This document shows positions 9,083 through 20,013 of a stretch of 64,000 bases of DNA, in pieces. The stretch is taken from the NCBI RefSeq assembly GCF_000011245.1, contig NC_004193.1:2148501-2212500 (forward strand), given 5' to 3'. A model generated the notes under the pieces. That model searched no databases and was not told where the DNA came from. It saw only the letters and a program-made list of their open reading frames with translations. The DNA is from Oceanobacillus iheyensis HTE831. Lineage in GTDB: Bacteria; Bacillota; Bacilli; Bacillales; Amphibacillaceae. Position numbers and translations under genes: made by a program. Position 1 is the stretch's first letter; each line of letters opens with the position of its first letter.

Positions 9083-11431
9083 TTAACCTAATTGAATGAC
9101 AGTTACTCCACTACCACCTTCACCTGATTCACCAGGTCGCGCACCTTTTATCCGTGGATGTCTCCCTACAAATTCTTGTACGCCTTTTCGTAAGGCGCCC
9201 GTTCCTTTACCGTGTATGATCGATGCTTTTGGATAACCTGCTAATAATACATCATCTACATACTTCTCCAAGCGGAGGATAGCATCTTCATATCTTTCAC
9301 CACGTAAATCCAGTTCAGTACTAACATGATAATTAGAACCCTTGATTGTAGTTACTGGATCCACTTGTTTCTTTTTTGGTTTTCGTATTAATTCCAGATC
9401 TTTTCGTTTCACTTTTACTTTCATAATCCCAACCTGAACTAAATATTCTTTATCACTAACTCTTTCTAACACTTCACCCATTTGATTAACCGTTAGTAAT
9501 TTAATTTCATCACCTGGCTGAAGTTGTCTATCTTCCACTGGTTTCGGATCAACTTGTTTTTGATTACCATTCTTGGTTAAGTTTGGTTTAGCTTCATCAA
9601 GCATTTTTCTTGCTTCGATCCACTCATGTTCCTTCAACCCTGCAGAGTCTTTCATCTGACGCATTTCGGAAACAATAGTCTCCGCTTCTTCTCTTGCCTT
9701 CTGAATCGCTTTCTCTGCTTTTTCTTCTGCTTTTTTATATAATTTTTCTTTTTTCTGTTCAAAAAGGTTCCATTCATGTTCTAATGCATTTCGAAGTTTT
9801 TCTGATTCTAATAATACATCATGTGCTTGTTCATAATCCTGTTCTGCCTCAAGATGTGACTTTTCTAAAGAGGCAATCATATTCTCCACACTCTTCGAAT
9901 CTACACCGATTAAGCTTTTGGCTCTTTCAATAGTAGCTCGTTCGAGGCCAAGCCTTGTTGAAATATCGAATGCATTACTCCGTCCAGGCACACCAATTAA
10001 TAAGCGATAAGTAGGCTTTAAAGTCTCTACGTTAAACTCAACAGATGCATTCACTACTTGTTCACGATTATAACCATATGCTTTTAACTCAGGATAGTGT
10101 GTTGTCGCAATCACACGTGCTTGCTTAGAGATTACCTCATCCAATATTGCCATTGCTAACGCAGCACCTTCTTGCGGGTCTGTACCTGATCCTAATTCAT
10201 CAAACAATACAAGAGAACGGTCAGTGATTTTTTTCATAATATCGACTATATTCGTCATATGGGAAGAAAATGTACTTAAATTCTGTTCAATTGATTGCTC
10301 GTCACCAATATCGGCAAAGACTTCATCAAATACTGGCATTTCACACCCATCTAGTGCTGGAACTTGTAGTCCTGATTGGGCCATTAATGTACAAAGTCCA
10401 ACTAATTTAAGGGTTACTGTTTTCCCCCCTGTATTAGGACCAGTAATAACAATTGAGGTATACTCTCTGCCAAATTCGATATCGTTGGCTACAACTTCAT
10501 CGATAGGGATCATTGGATGCCTAGCCTGTTGCATCTTCATATATCCTTCATCGTTCATTTTAGGACGTGATGCTTTCATTGCTTGTGCTAACTTCCCACG
10601 AGCATAGATGAAATCAATATTTGTTAATACTTTTACATTTTCTAGTAAATCCTGTTCATAAGAAGCAACCTGATTACTCAAGTCTTTTAAGATGCGTTCA
10701 ATTTCTAATTGCTCTTTCGACTTTGATTCATGAAGACTGTTGTTGATGTCAACAACTGCCTTTGGTTCCATAAACAGTGTTTGGCCAGAAGCGGATTGAT
10801 CATGTACAATCCCTCCAATAGCTCCACGATACTCTTGCTTTACTGGTAATACATAGCGATCATTTCTTATAGTTATAATTGCATCAGAGAGCATCTTACT
10901 ATTGCTTCTTGTATAATTTTCTAGCTTTTCTCGAATCCTACTCTCTAATGTACGAATGGAACTACGAATCGATCTTAATTGACTAGAAGCTCCATCCATA
11001 ATATGACCATGATCATCGATACAGCTTTTTATTGCCTGTTCCAGTTCACGTATAGGAGTAATATGTTCCACTAGCTCTTTCAAAATAGGAATATCTAGCT
11101 CTTCCATATTTTCAATTGTATTTTTAACATTTCTACTTCCGTATAAAGTATTAGCAACATCTAAACATTCATCTGTAGAAAGAATCCCACCTATCGAGCT
11201 ACGTTTTACACTAGCCCTAATATCTGTTATTCCTCCTAAAGGAATCGCTTGATTTAACCTAATGATTTTTGCAGCTTCATCTGTTTCGTCTTGTAACATA
11301 TTTATTTTATCTAAAGAAGAAAGAGGCTTGGTAATCTTTGCTCTTTCTTTACCTAAAGCTGTTTCTGCTTGTCCTTTTAACATTTCAGTTACTGATTTGA
11401 AATCTAGTACACGTAATACACGTTCATTCAT
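9083..11431 (-). CDS. mutS2: MutS2 endonuclease/ATPase
   Basis: A MutS-like protein without the mismatch recognition domain, linked in Firmicutes to control of homologous recombination and to rescue of collided ribosomes. Core and lever helices fill about residues 1-300. The ATPase shows a Walker [15 protein letters not shown] near 330 and a Walker B/signature [18 protein letters not shown] near 410. A long charged coiled coil covers about 515-620, followed by a KOW-like linker. A C-terminal Smr nuclease domain starts near 705 with [12 protein letters not shown] and [12 protein letters not shown]. The 782 residues are full length. polX is 38 bases upstream, so both may be cotranscribed with cvpA-zapA. 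Confidence 0.95.
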
Positions 11432-11469
11432 TTTAAAAACCCCTTTTAGCTAAGTCCATCCAAGGGCAC

Positions 11470-13188
11470 TTACTTACCTCGGTTAAAGTAGCGCTCTACC
11501 TCTTCTTTCGTCCAACTGTTTATTACAGTTGATGGCTTTATCCATCCTTTTCTTGCTGTCCCTACACCATATTTCATATGATCTAACATCTGATAATTAT
11601 GTGCATCTGTATTAATTGCTAACAATACACCTGCTTCTTGAGCCTTTCTCGCCCATTCATGGGATAAATCCAAACGATTTGGATTTGCATTAATTTCTAA
11701 TACAGTATTTGTTTCTTTCGCTTTTTGTATCAGCATATCCATATCGACAGAATAACCCGAACGCCGCCCAAGTAACCTTCCCGTTGGATGTGCAATTATT
11801 GAAACAAATGGATTTTCTAAAGCTGCTGATAGCCTCTCCATAATCTTCTCTTCAGATTGATTAAAACTAGAATGAATAGCAGCAATTACATAATCCATTT
11901 CTTGTAGAAAATCATCAGAAAAATCTAATTCACCATCGGGTTTAATATCCATTTCAACACCTGAAAAAATATGAAAATCATCATATTTTTCATTTAAATG
12001 TGAGATTTCTTCGCGTTGTTTTCGCAAGCGATCCTCGTCTAATCCGTTTGCTACTCGTAAATACTTAGAGTGATCGGTAATCCCCATGAATTGATACCCT
12101 TTTTCTCTAACTTTATTTACCATTTCTTCTAAAGACTGAGCACCATCACTCCAGGTAGTGTGCATATGAAGATCTCCACGAATATCTGAATTCTTTATCA
12201 GTTTTTGCTCTTGTTGAAACGCTTCTACTTCGCCGGTATTTTCTCTAACTTCTGGAGGAATATAATTTAATCCAAAATGATTAAAAAATTCAGTTTCTGT
12301 TTCAAATGTAATAAGTTCCCCCGTTTCTTCTACTTCTACACCATACTCACTAATTTTTTCACCACGAGCTTTTGCTAGCTGACGCATTGCGACATTATGA
12401 TCTTTTGAACCTGTAAAATGATGTAATGTAGTTGGAAATTCTTTATCTTGCACTAATCTAAAGTCAACATTGATATCATACACATCTTCAATCGTTACAG
12501 ATACTTTTGTATCTCCATTGGCAATAATTTCTTTAATTTGTGGTAAATCTAATAGATTAGCTCGAACACGCTCTGTGTTTTCGGTAGCTATTATAAAATC
12601 TAAATCTTTGATGGATTCTTTCATCCTACGAATACTTCCGGCTTGCGAAAAACGGATTATCCCATCCATTTCTTCTAAATATCCGACTATCTTTTCCGCT
12701 AAAGGTAACATAGTAGCAATCGGCAACCGATCTGGTCGCTTGCCGACTTCATCCAGAGCTTTTACAATCTTCTCTGCAGATTTCTTACCAAACCCTGATA
12801 AGGCTTCTACTTTTCCTGTAAGACAAGCTTCTTTTAAACTGTTAGCATCTACAACCTGTAACTCCTGATATAACTTGGATAACTTTTTACCACCTAATCC
12901 TGGTAAATCTAATAAAGGAAGTAAACCAGGTGGTACTTCTTTTGATAAATCGTTTAACGTCTCTGAATAACCATCTTGGATGAACTGCTCAATAACAACG
13001 CTTGTCCCTTTTCCTATACCTTTAATCTTAGTGAAATCCCCCATTTCACTTAAGCTCCTATCATCTGTCTCTAATGCCTGCGCTGCCTTACGATACGCAG
13101 AAATTTTAAATGGGTTCTCTCCCTTTAATTCTAAATAAACAGCTATTTTTTCTAATAATTTTATGATATCTTTTTTATTAATACTCAT
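11470..13188 (-). CDS. polX: DNA polymerase X family protein with PHP nuclease domain
   Basis: A bacterial family X repair polymerase, expected to fill short gaps in base excision repair, with 3'-5' exonuclease activity in the C-terminal PHP domain. The N-terminal helix-hairpin-helix region has FTKIKGIGKGTSVVIE near 47 and LPGLGGKKLSKLY near 94. The polymerase palm has GSIRRMKESIKDLDFIIAT near 183-201, with the paired aspartates. The PHP domain starts at about 338 with DLHMHTTWSDG and holds further metal ligands, including GITDHSKYL, the IIAHPTGR stretch and INTDAH. The 572-residue length is normal. The order zapA-cvpA-polX-mutS2 matches B. subtilis. Confidence 0.95.
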   Translation of the reverse strand: MSINKKDIIKLLEKIAVYLELKGENPFKISAYRKAAQALETDDRSLSEMGDFTKIKGIGKGTSVVIEQFIQDGYSETLNDLSKEVPPGLLPLLDLPGLGGKKLSKLYQELQVVDANSLKEACLTGKVEALSGFGKKSAEKIVKALDEVGKRPDRLPIATMLPLAEKIVGYLEEMDGIIRFSQAGSIRRMKESIKDLDFIIATENTERVRANLLDLPQIKEIIANGDTKVSVTIEDVYDINVDFRLVQDKEFPTTLHHFTGSKDHNVAMRQLAKARGEKISEYGVEVEETGELITFETETEFFNHFGLNYIPPEVRENTGEVEAFQQEQKLIKNSDIRGDLHMHTTWSDGAQSLEEMVNKVREKGYQFMGITDHSKYLRVANGLDEDRLRKQREEISHLNEKYDDFHIFSGVEMDIKPDGELDFSDDFLQEMDYVIAAIHSSFNQSEEKIMERLSAALENPFVSIIAHPTGRLLGRRSGYSVDMDMLIQKAKETNTVLEINANPNRLDLSHEWARKAQEAGVLLAINTDAHNYQMLDHMKYGVGTARKGWIKPSTVINSWTKEEVERYFNRGK

Positions 13189-13326
13189 TTAATTCACCAA
13201 TCCAGTCTTTTTCGGTTAAGCAACCACCTAGAGTTATATATTTTAGAGTTAGTTACTTCCAAATAATATTCGTCTGCTGATTAAATACTTTTTACTAGGT
13301 CTCCACTTGCACGCTATAAAAAACAA

Positions 13327-13386
13327 ACTGACTCACGCAATTTTCTAGGATGTACTCGTTAAGCCTCCCGATCAACATGAGTCAGT
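13327..13386 (-). terminator. Terminator downstream of cvpA
   Basis: On the minus strand ACTGACTCA (13378-13386) pairs with TGAGTCAGT (13327-13335), followed by a T-rich tract. It separates cvpA from polX, so polX probably has its own promoter in the preceding gap. Confidence 0.7.
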
Positions 13387-13411
13387 GCGTTTAGTTACTA
13401 TTTAGCTTTTT

Positions 13412-13951
13412 CTAATTTCCAATTGAAAACCATAGTTCCATTATTTTCTCCGAGAAGTATGGTGTTTTTTCAATCATAAATAAAGCAATCGATGATTGTT
13501 GTATTGCCTCTTGAACTCCACCAAGTGGAGTTAATGCTAAAATAAATAACAAAATAAAAGACAGCAAATAGATCTCAACAAATCCTAATACTGCACCTAA
13601 TAACTTATTAATTGAACTAATAATAGGTATGGATGCTACAAAATCTAACATGGAAGCAATTATTTGTAAGATTACGCGCACCGCAATAAAAATAAGCGCA
13701 AACGCTATTGCATTATAGAACGCGCCTTCAAGCGGTAATGACTGTAAAAAGTTTGCCCATGAACTATCACTGGACAACTCCGGATATGGGATAAACAATG
13801 CTAATTGTTCACCTAGTGGCTTGTAATACATCACGGCCAAGACAAAAGCAACAATAAATCCCGTTAAATGGAGTAATTGAAGAATAAATCCACGCTTCAA
13901 TCCCATTAAAAAACCGAAAATCAAAAGTAAAAATAATAATATATCTAACAT
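13412..13951 (-). CDS. yshB: CvpA family membrane protein (YshB)
   Basis: A 179-residue integral membrane protein of the CvpA (colicin V production) family, with four predicted helices near residues 2-18, 24-42, 80-102 and 120-142. The family is widespread and its biochemical role is poorly defined. It starts 6 bases after the zapA stop, so the two are translated as a pair. That pairing with the cell-division gene is conserved in Bacillaceae. Confidence 0.87.
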   Translation of the reverse strand: MLDILLFLLLIFGFLMGLKRGFILQLLHLTGFIVAFVLAVMYYKPLGEQLALFIPYPELSSDSSWANFLQSLPLEGAFYNAIAFALIFIAVRVILQIIASMLDFVASIPIISSINKLLGAVLGFVEIYLLSFILLFILALTPLGGVQEAIQQSSIALFMIEKTPYFSEKIMELWFSIGN

Positions 13952-13957
13952 ATGGTT

Positions 13958-14218
13958 TTAATCCTCTTTCTTCTTTATCGATCCTAAAAGCGTTGCATAA
14001 TCTTCTTTTAGTTTTAGATAATCATTCATTGTGTTTACTGCAGTTAAGACTGCAAGACTGGAAGTATCCAATTGTTTATTCACTTCATGAATCTCATTCA
14101 TTTTTTGGTCGACAAGATCCGCCACTAACTGCATATGTCTTTCAGACTCTTCCCCAACTATATGGTATTTACGATTATATATTTCAACTGTTATTCGTTG
14201 TTTATCTTCTTGACTCAT
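13958..14218 (-). CDS. zapA: Cell division protein ZapA
   Basis: A small FtsZ-binding protein that promotes Z-ring bundling. The 86 residues show the ZapA fold: an N-terminal strand region with RITVEIYNRKYHIVG, then a long amphipathic coiled coil from about residue 40 to 80 (DLVDQKMNEIHEVNKQLDT). The open frame extends 10 codons further, to 14248, but AGGAGG lies just before the ATG at 14218, which is the chosen start. It faces rnhC divergently across about 130 bases. Confidence 0.92.
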   Translation of the reverse strand: MSQEDKQRITVEIYNRKYHIVGEESERHMQLVADLVDQKMNEIHEVNKQLDTSSLAVLTAVNTMNDYLKLKEDYATLLGSIKKKED

Positions 14219-14346
14219 AATGTTGCCTCCTGCGACAATAATTCTCATATAATAGTAACATGAAGTTCTTATAAAAAGAAGTATTTCAATGAATCAATCA
14301 TTTTGCTATAGTCTAATGTATGTAAGGATTGGAGAGATGTCAAAAA

Positions 14347-15273
14347 ATGAGCCAACAAGTAATTGTAACTACTAAGGAACAAATTCAAAAAATGAAGAAA
14401 TATTATCTTTCGCAGTTAACATCAACCCCCCAAGGTGCTATTTTTCGTGCAAAAACGAATAACGCAGTAATCACTGCTTATCAATCAGGTAAAGTTCTTT
14501 TCCAAGGATCTGCACCGGAATCCGAAGCATCGAAGTGGGGTAACGTTCCTTTAAATGATAAAAAGAAACATTCGTTAGAACAAAAACACTCATATTCTCC
14601 ACAAGCGGAATTATTTACTGACAATCATATCGGCTCTGATGAAGCGGGTACAGGTGATTACTTTGGGCCCATTACAGTAGCAGCATTATTTGCAACAAAA
14701 GAGCAACAATTAAAGCTAAAACAAATAGGTGTACGTGATTCAAAGCATTTAAACGATACAAAAATTAAACAAATTGCTAAGGAGATTGCTCATTTACAAA
14801 TTCCCTATTCTCTCCTTTTGCTCCCGAATGGAAAATATAATAAATTACAGGCAAAAGGTTGGTCCCAAGGAAAAATGAAAGCAATGCTGCATCATCATGC
14901 TATTGATAAATTATTGCAAAAAATCGATGTCAGATCCTTAAAAGGTATTGTGATCGATCAATTTTGCCAACCTCCTGTTTACAAAAAATATTTACAATCA
15001 GAGAAAAAAACGCTCCATCCGAACACGACTTTTATTACGAAAGCAGAAAGTCATTCTATTAGTGTGGCAGCTGCTTCCATATTGGCTAGAGCAAGATTTG
15101 TAAATGCAATGGATGAACTATCTGAAGAAGCAAAAATGGAACTACCTAAAGGAGCTTCCGCAAAGGTTGATCAAACGGCAGCCAGACTTATTCGTTCTAA
15201 AGGTTTCGAAGAACTTGATAAATATGCGAAAACGCATTTTGCTAATACGCAGAAGGCACAAAAATTACTGTAA
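14347..15273 (+). CDS. rnhC: Ribonuclease HIII
   Basis: An endonuclease that removes RNA from RNA-DNA hybrids. The 308 residues comprise an N-terminal TBP-like substrate-binding domain (about 1-85) and an RNase H fold. The nuclease has the metal site in GSDEAGTGDYFGP near residue 96, the VRDSKHLND motif near 132, an aspartate in KGIVIDQF near 200 and the ESHSISVAAASILAR run near 235. The frame opens at TTG 14329, but GGAGAG at 14331-14336 favours the ATG at 14347. It is followed directly by ung. Confidence 0.93.
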   Translation: MSQQVIVTTKEQIQKMKKYYLSQLTSTPQGAIFRAKTNNAVITAYQSGKVLFQGSAPESEASKWGNVPLNDKKKHSLEQKHSYSPQAELFTDNHIGSDEAGTGDYFGPITVAALFATKEQQLKLKQIGVRDSKHLNDTKIKQIAKEIAHLQIPYSLLLLPNGKYNKLQAKGWSQGKMKAMLHHHAIDKLLQKIDVRSLKGIVIDQFCQPPVYKKYLQSEKKTLHPNTTFITKAESHSISVAAASILARARFVNAMDELSEEAKMELPKGASAKVDQTAARLIRSKGFEELDKYAKTHFANTQKAQKLL

Positions 15274-15284
15274 GGATGATATTA

Positions 15285-15974
15285 ATGGAAAACCCTTTAT
15301 ATAATGATTGGTCCCTTTTATTAGAGGATGAGTTCAAAAAAGACTACTACCTAAGATTAAGAAGTTTCTTAAAAAAAGAATATACAGAAGAGAAGATCCA
15401 TCCCGCTATGGAAGATATTTTTAATGCACTTCATTTTACTCCATTTCATAAAGTCAAAGTAGTCATATTGGGGCAAGATCCCTATCACGGTCCGGACCAA
15501 GCACATGGATTAAGCTTTTCTGTACAACCTGGGATAACCATACCTCCATCTTTAAAAAATATTTTTAAAGAATTAACCCATGAATTTGGTATGAGTATGC
15601 CTACCCATGGTCATCTTACACATTGGGCTAAACAAGGTGTATTATTATTAAACAATGTATTAACAGTGCGTGAAGGGAAAGCTCATTCTCATCGTGGTCA
15701 GGGTTGGGAAGTGTTCACAGATAAAGTTATTCAAACACTCAATCAAAAAGATCATCCGGTTGTATTTTTACTCTGGGGTGGTGCGGCTCAAAAGAAAGGG
15801 GAGCTAATCGACACAAACAAACACATTATCTTAAAAGCTCCTCACCCAAGTCCGTTGTCGGCTTATCGTGGATTTTTTGAATCAAATCATTTTTCCAAAG
15901 CGAATCAAATTTTACATAAGAATAATGTAGAAGAAATTGATTGGACTCTTCCTGAATCCCCATCCCAAGGATAA
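15285..15974 (+). CDS. ung: Uracil-DNA glycosylase
   Basis: Removes uracil from DNA as the first step of base excision repair. The 229-residue family 1 enzyme shows the catalytic water-activating motif GQDPYHG near residue 62, GVLLLNNVLTVREG near 120, LLWGGAAQKKG near 162 and the DNA-intercalating HPSPLSAYRGF loop near 187. The ATG at 15285 sits 8 bases after the AAGGA that overlaps the rnhC stop, so the two genes are coupled. In B. subtilis ung lies elsewhere, so this pairing with rnhC is a local arrangement. Confidence 0.95.
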   Translation: MENPLYNDWSLLLEDEFKKDYYLRLRSFLKKEYTEEKIHPAMEDIFNALHFTPFHKVKVVILGQDPYHGPDQAHGLSFSVQPGITIPPSLKNIFKELTHEFGMSMPTHGHLTHWAKQGVLLLNNVLTVREGKAHSHRGQGWEVFTDKVIQTLNQKDHPVVFLLWGGAAQKKGELIDTNKHIILKAPHPSPLSAYRGFFESNHFSKANQILHKNNVEEIDWTLPESPSQG

Positions 15975-16050
15975 TCAATACGGGAGAATTCGAAATGAGT
16001 AGCCGAGGATGAGACAATGAGTAATCATTCTTTTACATCAAAAAGCTAAC

Positions 16051-16088
16051 AAAAGGGTAAAGTTATCGATGCTAACTTTACCCTTTTT
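16051..16088. terminator. Bidirectional terminator between ung and pheT
   Basis: A perfect 15-bp stem (arms 16051-16065 and 16073-16087) with a 7-base loop, an A run on the left and a T run on the right. It serves the two converging transcripts. Confidence 0.93.
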
Positions 16089-16160
16089 TGATAACATACA
16101 TTAATGTTCGAATCATCGGATTTCATAAATATTAATTGAGAAATTGATTAAATCTCTACA

Positions 16161-18596
16161 TTAAGATCGAACGTAAGAACCAAATTTCTTATTTACAGCT
16201 TCTACAATTTGTTGATAAGAACTTTCTACCTCGTCATCTTGCAGTGTTTTTGCAGGATCTTGATACATTAAACGATAGGCGACAGATTTTTTCCCATCTT
16301 CCAGGTGTTCCCCTTGATATACATCAAAGATAGAAACTTCCTTTACTAATGGTGCTCCAATTTCTTGTATATACTGTTGTACCTCTCCTGAGAATACTTC
16401 AGTATCAAGAATAAATGCAATATCACGAGATACGGATGGATACCTTGGAATATCTGTAAAGGATGGCACATTTATATATTTTTCAAATACAGACTCTAAG
16501 TCTATCTCAAAAACATATGTCTCCGGTAAGTCAAAAACATTTGCTGTTTTTGGATGTAATTGACCCATAAATCCTATATTTTCTCCATCAATATTAAGTT
16601 CAGCACATCGACCTGGATGCATATCCTTCATTTTAACCTGTTTAAAGGAAATATTTAACTGCAAATAGTTGAATAAGCCTTCAATAATTCCTTTAACCAC
16701 AAAGAAGTCAACCTGCTTTTTATCTTGCTGCCAAGGATGATTATGCCATAATCCTGTAAATGCCCCAGCTAAGTGCAATTTTTCAGTTGGTTGATGCGTC
16801 AATTCTTGTTCTTCTGAAATAAATACTTTTCCTATTTCAAAGTAATTTAAATCTGTTTGCTTACGAGCAATGTTATGCTGTAATATACGTAGCAATTCTG
16901 GCACAATACTTAGACGTAAATATTTATGATCCTCACTCATTGGCATAGCTAATGAAATTGGATAACTATTTTCTAAATCAATATTAGGCGTAACTAATCG
17001 CTTTACATTTTGCTCATTAGTTAAAGAATATGTCAATGTTTCCATTGCTCCACTGCTCATCATAAACTCTCTTATTTTCCGTTGCAGTAGTTGCTTATCT
17101 GTTAGGCCGCCAGATTTCACCCAACCTTGTGGAATTGTATATGGTAAATGATCATATCCATGAATACGGATAATTTCTTCTAACATATCCTCAAAAATCG
17201 TAATATCTCTACGACGAGTTGGCACATGAACAATAAATGTATGGCCATCTTGATCAAAATCAAATTTTAATCGATTCAAGACAGACTGCACATCCTTTTC
17301 TGTTAATTCCATGCCTAGTCTTTGATTTACTTGGGTGAGCGGAACTTTCACTTCTTTTGTTGATTTTGTATCAAGATGATTTTCTTCGGCAAATCCCTGT
17401 AGTACTTTGCCACCAGCATATCTCTGCATTAATTGACATGCTCTTAACCCCGCTTCAACGATTCGATTAGGATCAATACCTTTTTCAAACCGGGTACTTG
17501 ATTCACTTCGCAGCCCAGTTTGCCTCACCGTATGTCTTACTGCTGTAGCTTCGAAATATGCAGCTTCTAATAAAACGTTAACCGTCTTATCCGTAACTTC
17601 ACTATTTGCTCCTCCCATTACCCCTGCTAAGGCAACAGGCTCACTTCCATTAGTAATTACAAGATTATCTTCGGTTAGTTTTCTTTCTTGTTCATCCAAT
17701 GTTTGGATTACTTCCCCTTCAACCCCTCTGCGAATAACAATTTGATTTGAAGCAAAACGATCGAAATCAAATGCATGCAATGGTTGACCATACTCTAAAA
17801 GAACATAATTCGTAATATCAACGATATTATTAATTGGTCGAATTCCTGAAGCCATTAAGTAATTTCTCATCCATAAAGGCGAAGGTTTAATCACTACATC
17901 TTTAACCATGAATGCTGCGTAGTACGGATTTAAATCTTTGGATTCAATATTTATTTCTATCTGATCAGATACTTTCTCATCAATATAATCGATATTTTTA
18001 GTTGGCAATTCAATCGGTTGATCTAAAACAGCTGCCACTTCATAAGCTACTCCTAGCATACTAAGTGCATCAGGGCGATTTGCTAAGACGTCTAAGTCTA
18101 AAACTGCATCTGTTAAATTCAACCACTCATCTACTTTTGATCCAACTTCGATATCCTCATCTTCTGGGAATACAAATATTCCTTCTGCAATATCTGTTGG
18201 TATATACTTCTCTTCTAATCCAAGTTCCTGTAGCGAGCAAATCATTCCGTTAGATTCCACACCGCGAAGTTTTACTTTTTTTATTTTCATATTCCCCGGC
18301 AGTACCGCTCCTGGTTTAGCTACTGCAACTTTTTGCCCTTTAGCTATATTTGGCGCACCACATACAATTTGTAATGTCTCTTCTCCGACACTCACTTGTG
18401 TTACATTCAATTTATCCGCATCAGGATGTTTTTCACAAGTCTCCACATAGCCAACTACTATATTTTCGTTTTTTTCCGCGATGTATTCGACGCCCTCTAC
18501 TTCAATTCCTGATTTTGTTATCTTTGCTGCAAGTTCTTCAGGTGTAACAGCATCTAAGTTCACGTAATTTTTTAACCAATTATAAGATACTAACAT
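16161..18596 (-). CDS. pheT: Phenylalanine-tRNA ligase beta subunit
   Basis: The large subunit of the alpha2-beta2 enzyme that charges tRNA-Phe. The 811 residues show an N-terminal tRNA-binding OB domain at about 40-150 (VVGYVETCEKHPDADKLNV), B3/B4 editing domain elements in the middle, a B5 domain near 405-480 and a core synthetase-like domain. A ferredoxin-like anticodon-binding domain ends the protein (SVSRDIAFILDTEVFSGEVQQYI near 713). It begins 27 bases after pheS with a GGAGGAAG site and shares the T-box control of pheS. Confidence 0.96.
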   Translation of the reverse strand: MLVSYNWLKNYVNLDAVTPEELAAKITKSGIEVEGVEYIAEKNENIVVGYVETCEKHPDADKLNVTQVSVGEETLQIVCGAPNIAKGQKVAVAKPGAVLPGNMKIKKVKLRGVESNGMICSLQELGLEEKYIPTDIAEGIFVFPEDEDIEVGSKVDEWLNLTDAVLDLDVLANRPDALSMLGVAYEVAAVLDQPIELPTKNIDYIDEKVSDQIEINIESKDLNPYYAAFMVKDVVIKPSPLWMRNYLMASGIRPINNIVDITNYVLLEYGQPLHAFDFDRFASNQIVIRRGVEGEVIQTLDEQERKLTEDNLVITNGSEPVALAGVMGGANSEVTDKTVNVLLEAAYFEATAVRHTVRQTGLRSESSTRFEKGIDPNRIVEAGLRACQLMQRYAGGKVLQGFAEENHLDTKSTKEVKVPLTQVNQRLGMELTEKDVQSVLNRLKFDFDQDGHTFIVHVPTRRRDITIFEDMLEEIIRIHGYDHLPYTIPQGWVKSGGLTDKQLLQRKIREFMMSSGAMETLTYSLTNEQNVKRLVTPNIDLENSYPISLAMPMSEDHKYLRLSIVPELLRILQHNIARKQTDLNYFEIGKVFISEEQELTHQPTEKLHLAGAFTGLWHNHPWQQDKKQVDFFVVKGIIEGLFNYLQLNISFKQVKMKDMHPGRCAELNIDGENIGFMGQLHPKTANVFDLPETYVFEIDLESVFEKYINVPSFTDIPRYPSVSRDIAFILDTEVFSGEVQQYIQEIGAPLVKEVSIFDVYQGEHLEDGKKSVAYRLMYQDPAKTLQDDEVESSYQQIVEAVNKKFGSYVRS

Positions 18597-18623
18597 GGTC
18601 TTCCTCCTTTTATCTCTGTCCGT

Positions 18624-19658
18624 TTATGCTTGGTGAAATTGGGTTAAGAATCGAATATCATTGGTATAAAAATGACGAATATCATTTACGCCATATTTAA
18701 GCATTGCGATACGCTCTTGCCCCATTCCAAATGCAAATCCGCTATAAACTTTTGGATCATAGCCACTCATCTCTAAAACTCGAGGATGTACCATTCCTCC
18801 TCCTAAAATTTCAATCCAACCAGTCTGCTTACATACGGAGCACCCTTGGCCACTGCATACTTTACAGGAAACATCCATCTCTACTGACGGCTCTGTAAAT
18901 GGGAAGAATGATGGACGTAGACGAATTTCACGATCTTCTCCAAACATTTTTTTTGCAAAGATGTCTAACGTTCCTTTTAAATCACTTAGTGTAATATCTT
19001 TATCAATAACTAACCCTTCTATTTGTCTAAATTGATGGGAGTGCGTCGCATCGTCCGTATCTCGTCGATAAACCTTACCAGGACATATCATTTTAATTGG
19101 CTTCTCTCCATTGTAAGCCTGCATCGTACGTGCCTGTACTGGTGAAGTTTGTGTGCGAAGTAACAATTCATTTGTTATAAAAAATGTATCCTGCATATCT
19201 CTTGCTGGATGGTTTTTTGGGAGGTTCAATGCTTCAAAGTTAAAGTAATCTGTTTCCACTTCGGGACCTTCCTTCACTTCATATCCCATACCTATAAATA
19301 AATCCTCTATTTCTTCAACAACACGGGTTAATAAATGCTTACCGCCTATGTGTACTGGATTACCAGGTAAAGTAACGTCAATCGTTTCTTTCTCTAATTT
19401 CTCATTTAATGCTTCTTCTTCCATTTTTTCTGTTTTTTGATCTAGTGCAGCGGTAATTTGTTCACGAACTTGATTGGCTATTTCACCAATGACAGGGCGT
19501 TCTTCCTTGGATAATTTACCCATTCCTCTTAGAACACTCGTTAACGAACCTTTCTTCCCTAAATATTTCACTTTTAGATCCTGTAATGATTTCATATCTT
19601 TTGCTTCTTCAACAGAAGCAATTGCCTCATCACGGATGGCGTGTAATTCTTCTTTCAT
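18624..19658 (-). CDS. pheS: Phenylalanine-tRNA ligase alpha subunit
   Basis: The catalytic subunit of phenylalanyl-tRNA synthetase, 344 residues. An N-terminal coiled coil spans about residues 1-95, with the class II catalytic domain after it. Class II motif 2 is visible in [21 protein letters not shown] near 203-223 and motif 3 in [17 protein letters not shown] near 313-329. A cysteine pair region ([12 protein letters not shown] near 267-278) suggests a structural zinc site, as seen in some Firmicutes. It is first in the pheS-pheT operon and lies directly downstream of a phenylalanine-type T-box leader. Confidence 0.97.
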   Translation of the reverse strand: MKEELHAIRDEAIASVEEAKDMKSLQDLKVKYLGKKGSLTSVLRGMGKLSKEERPVIGEIANQVREQITAALDQKTEKMEEEALNEKLEKETIDVTLPGNPVHIGGKHLLTRVVEEIEDLFIGMGYEVKEGPEVETDYFNFEALNLPKNHPARDMQDTFFITNELLLRTQTSPVQARTMQAYNGEKPIKMICPGKVYRRDTDDATHSHQFRQIEGLVIDKDITLSDLKGTLDIFAKKMFGEDREIRLRPSFFPFTEPSVEMDVSCKVCSGQGCSVCKQTGWIEILGGGMVHPRVLEMSGYDPKVYSGFAFGMGQERIAMLKYGVNDIRHFYTNDIRFLTQFHQA

Positions 19659-19695
19659 TCTTTATACCTCCCTAATATTTATCAATACGAAAAAC

Positions 19696-19976
19696 AAAAA
19701 AGCCTCTATCCCAGAAAGGGACGAGGCTCTATGGTCGCGGTACCACCCTTGTTGATTATACATGTATTTTACATTATATTAATAATCCAACTTTGTCCTG
19801 ATAACGGATGGGTTCCGAAACACCTTTACATTCATCTATGGTCCAAGTGTTAGCTCCAGAGTGAAATGCAATTCTCTTCATCAATAGGAATGCTTTCAGT
19901 CAGGACATTCCTTCCCTAAATTGATCAAAAATGAGTCTTGCTAGCTCCTTCATTGCTTGTATTGATTTATAGTAAT
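19696..19976 (-). ncRNA. T-box leader of pheST
   Basis: A tRNA-sensing leader on the minus strand. The conserved T-box is the reverse complement of 19736-19750 (AAGGGTGGTACCGCG). Directly downstream is a terminator whose stem starts with GCCTC/GAGGC (arms 19701-19728), followed by a T run. Upstream stem I region sequences extend to about 19975. A TTC triplet followed by A at 19865-19863 is the probable phenylalanine specifier. Uncharged tRNA-Phe should stabilise the antiterminator. Confidence 0.92.
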
Positions 19977-19982
19977 AAAACC

Positions 19983-20011
19983 ATTATAGAAAAAACATAC
20001 TAAGCATGCAA
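19983..20011 (-). promoter_or_regulatory. Promoter of the pheST T-box transcript
   Basis: A minus-strand -35 TTGCAT (20006-20011), 17-base spacer and perfect -10 TATAAT (19983-19988). The start point would be near 19976, just upstream of stem I. Confidence 0.8.
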
Positions 20012-20013
20012 GG

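Noticed and set aside
12470..12868. Plus-strand open frame (132 codons) inside polX
   Set aside because: Antisense to a well-conserved catalytic domain.
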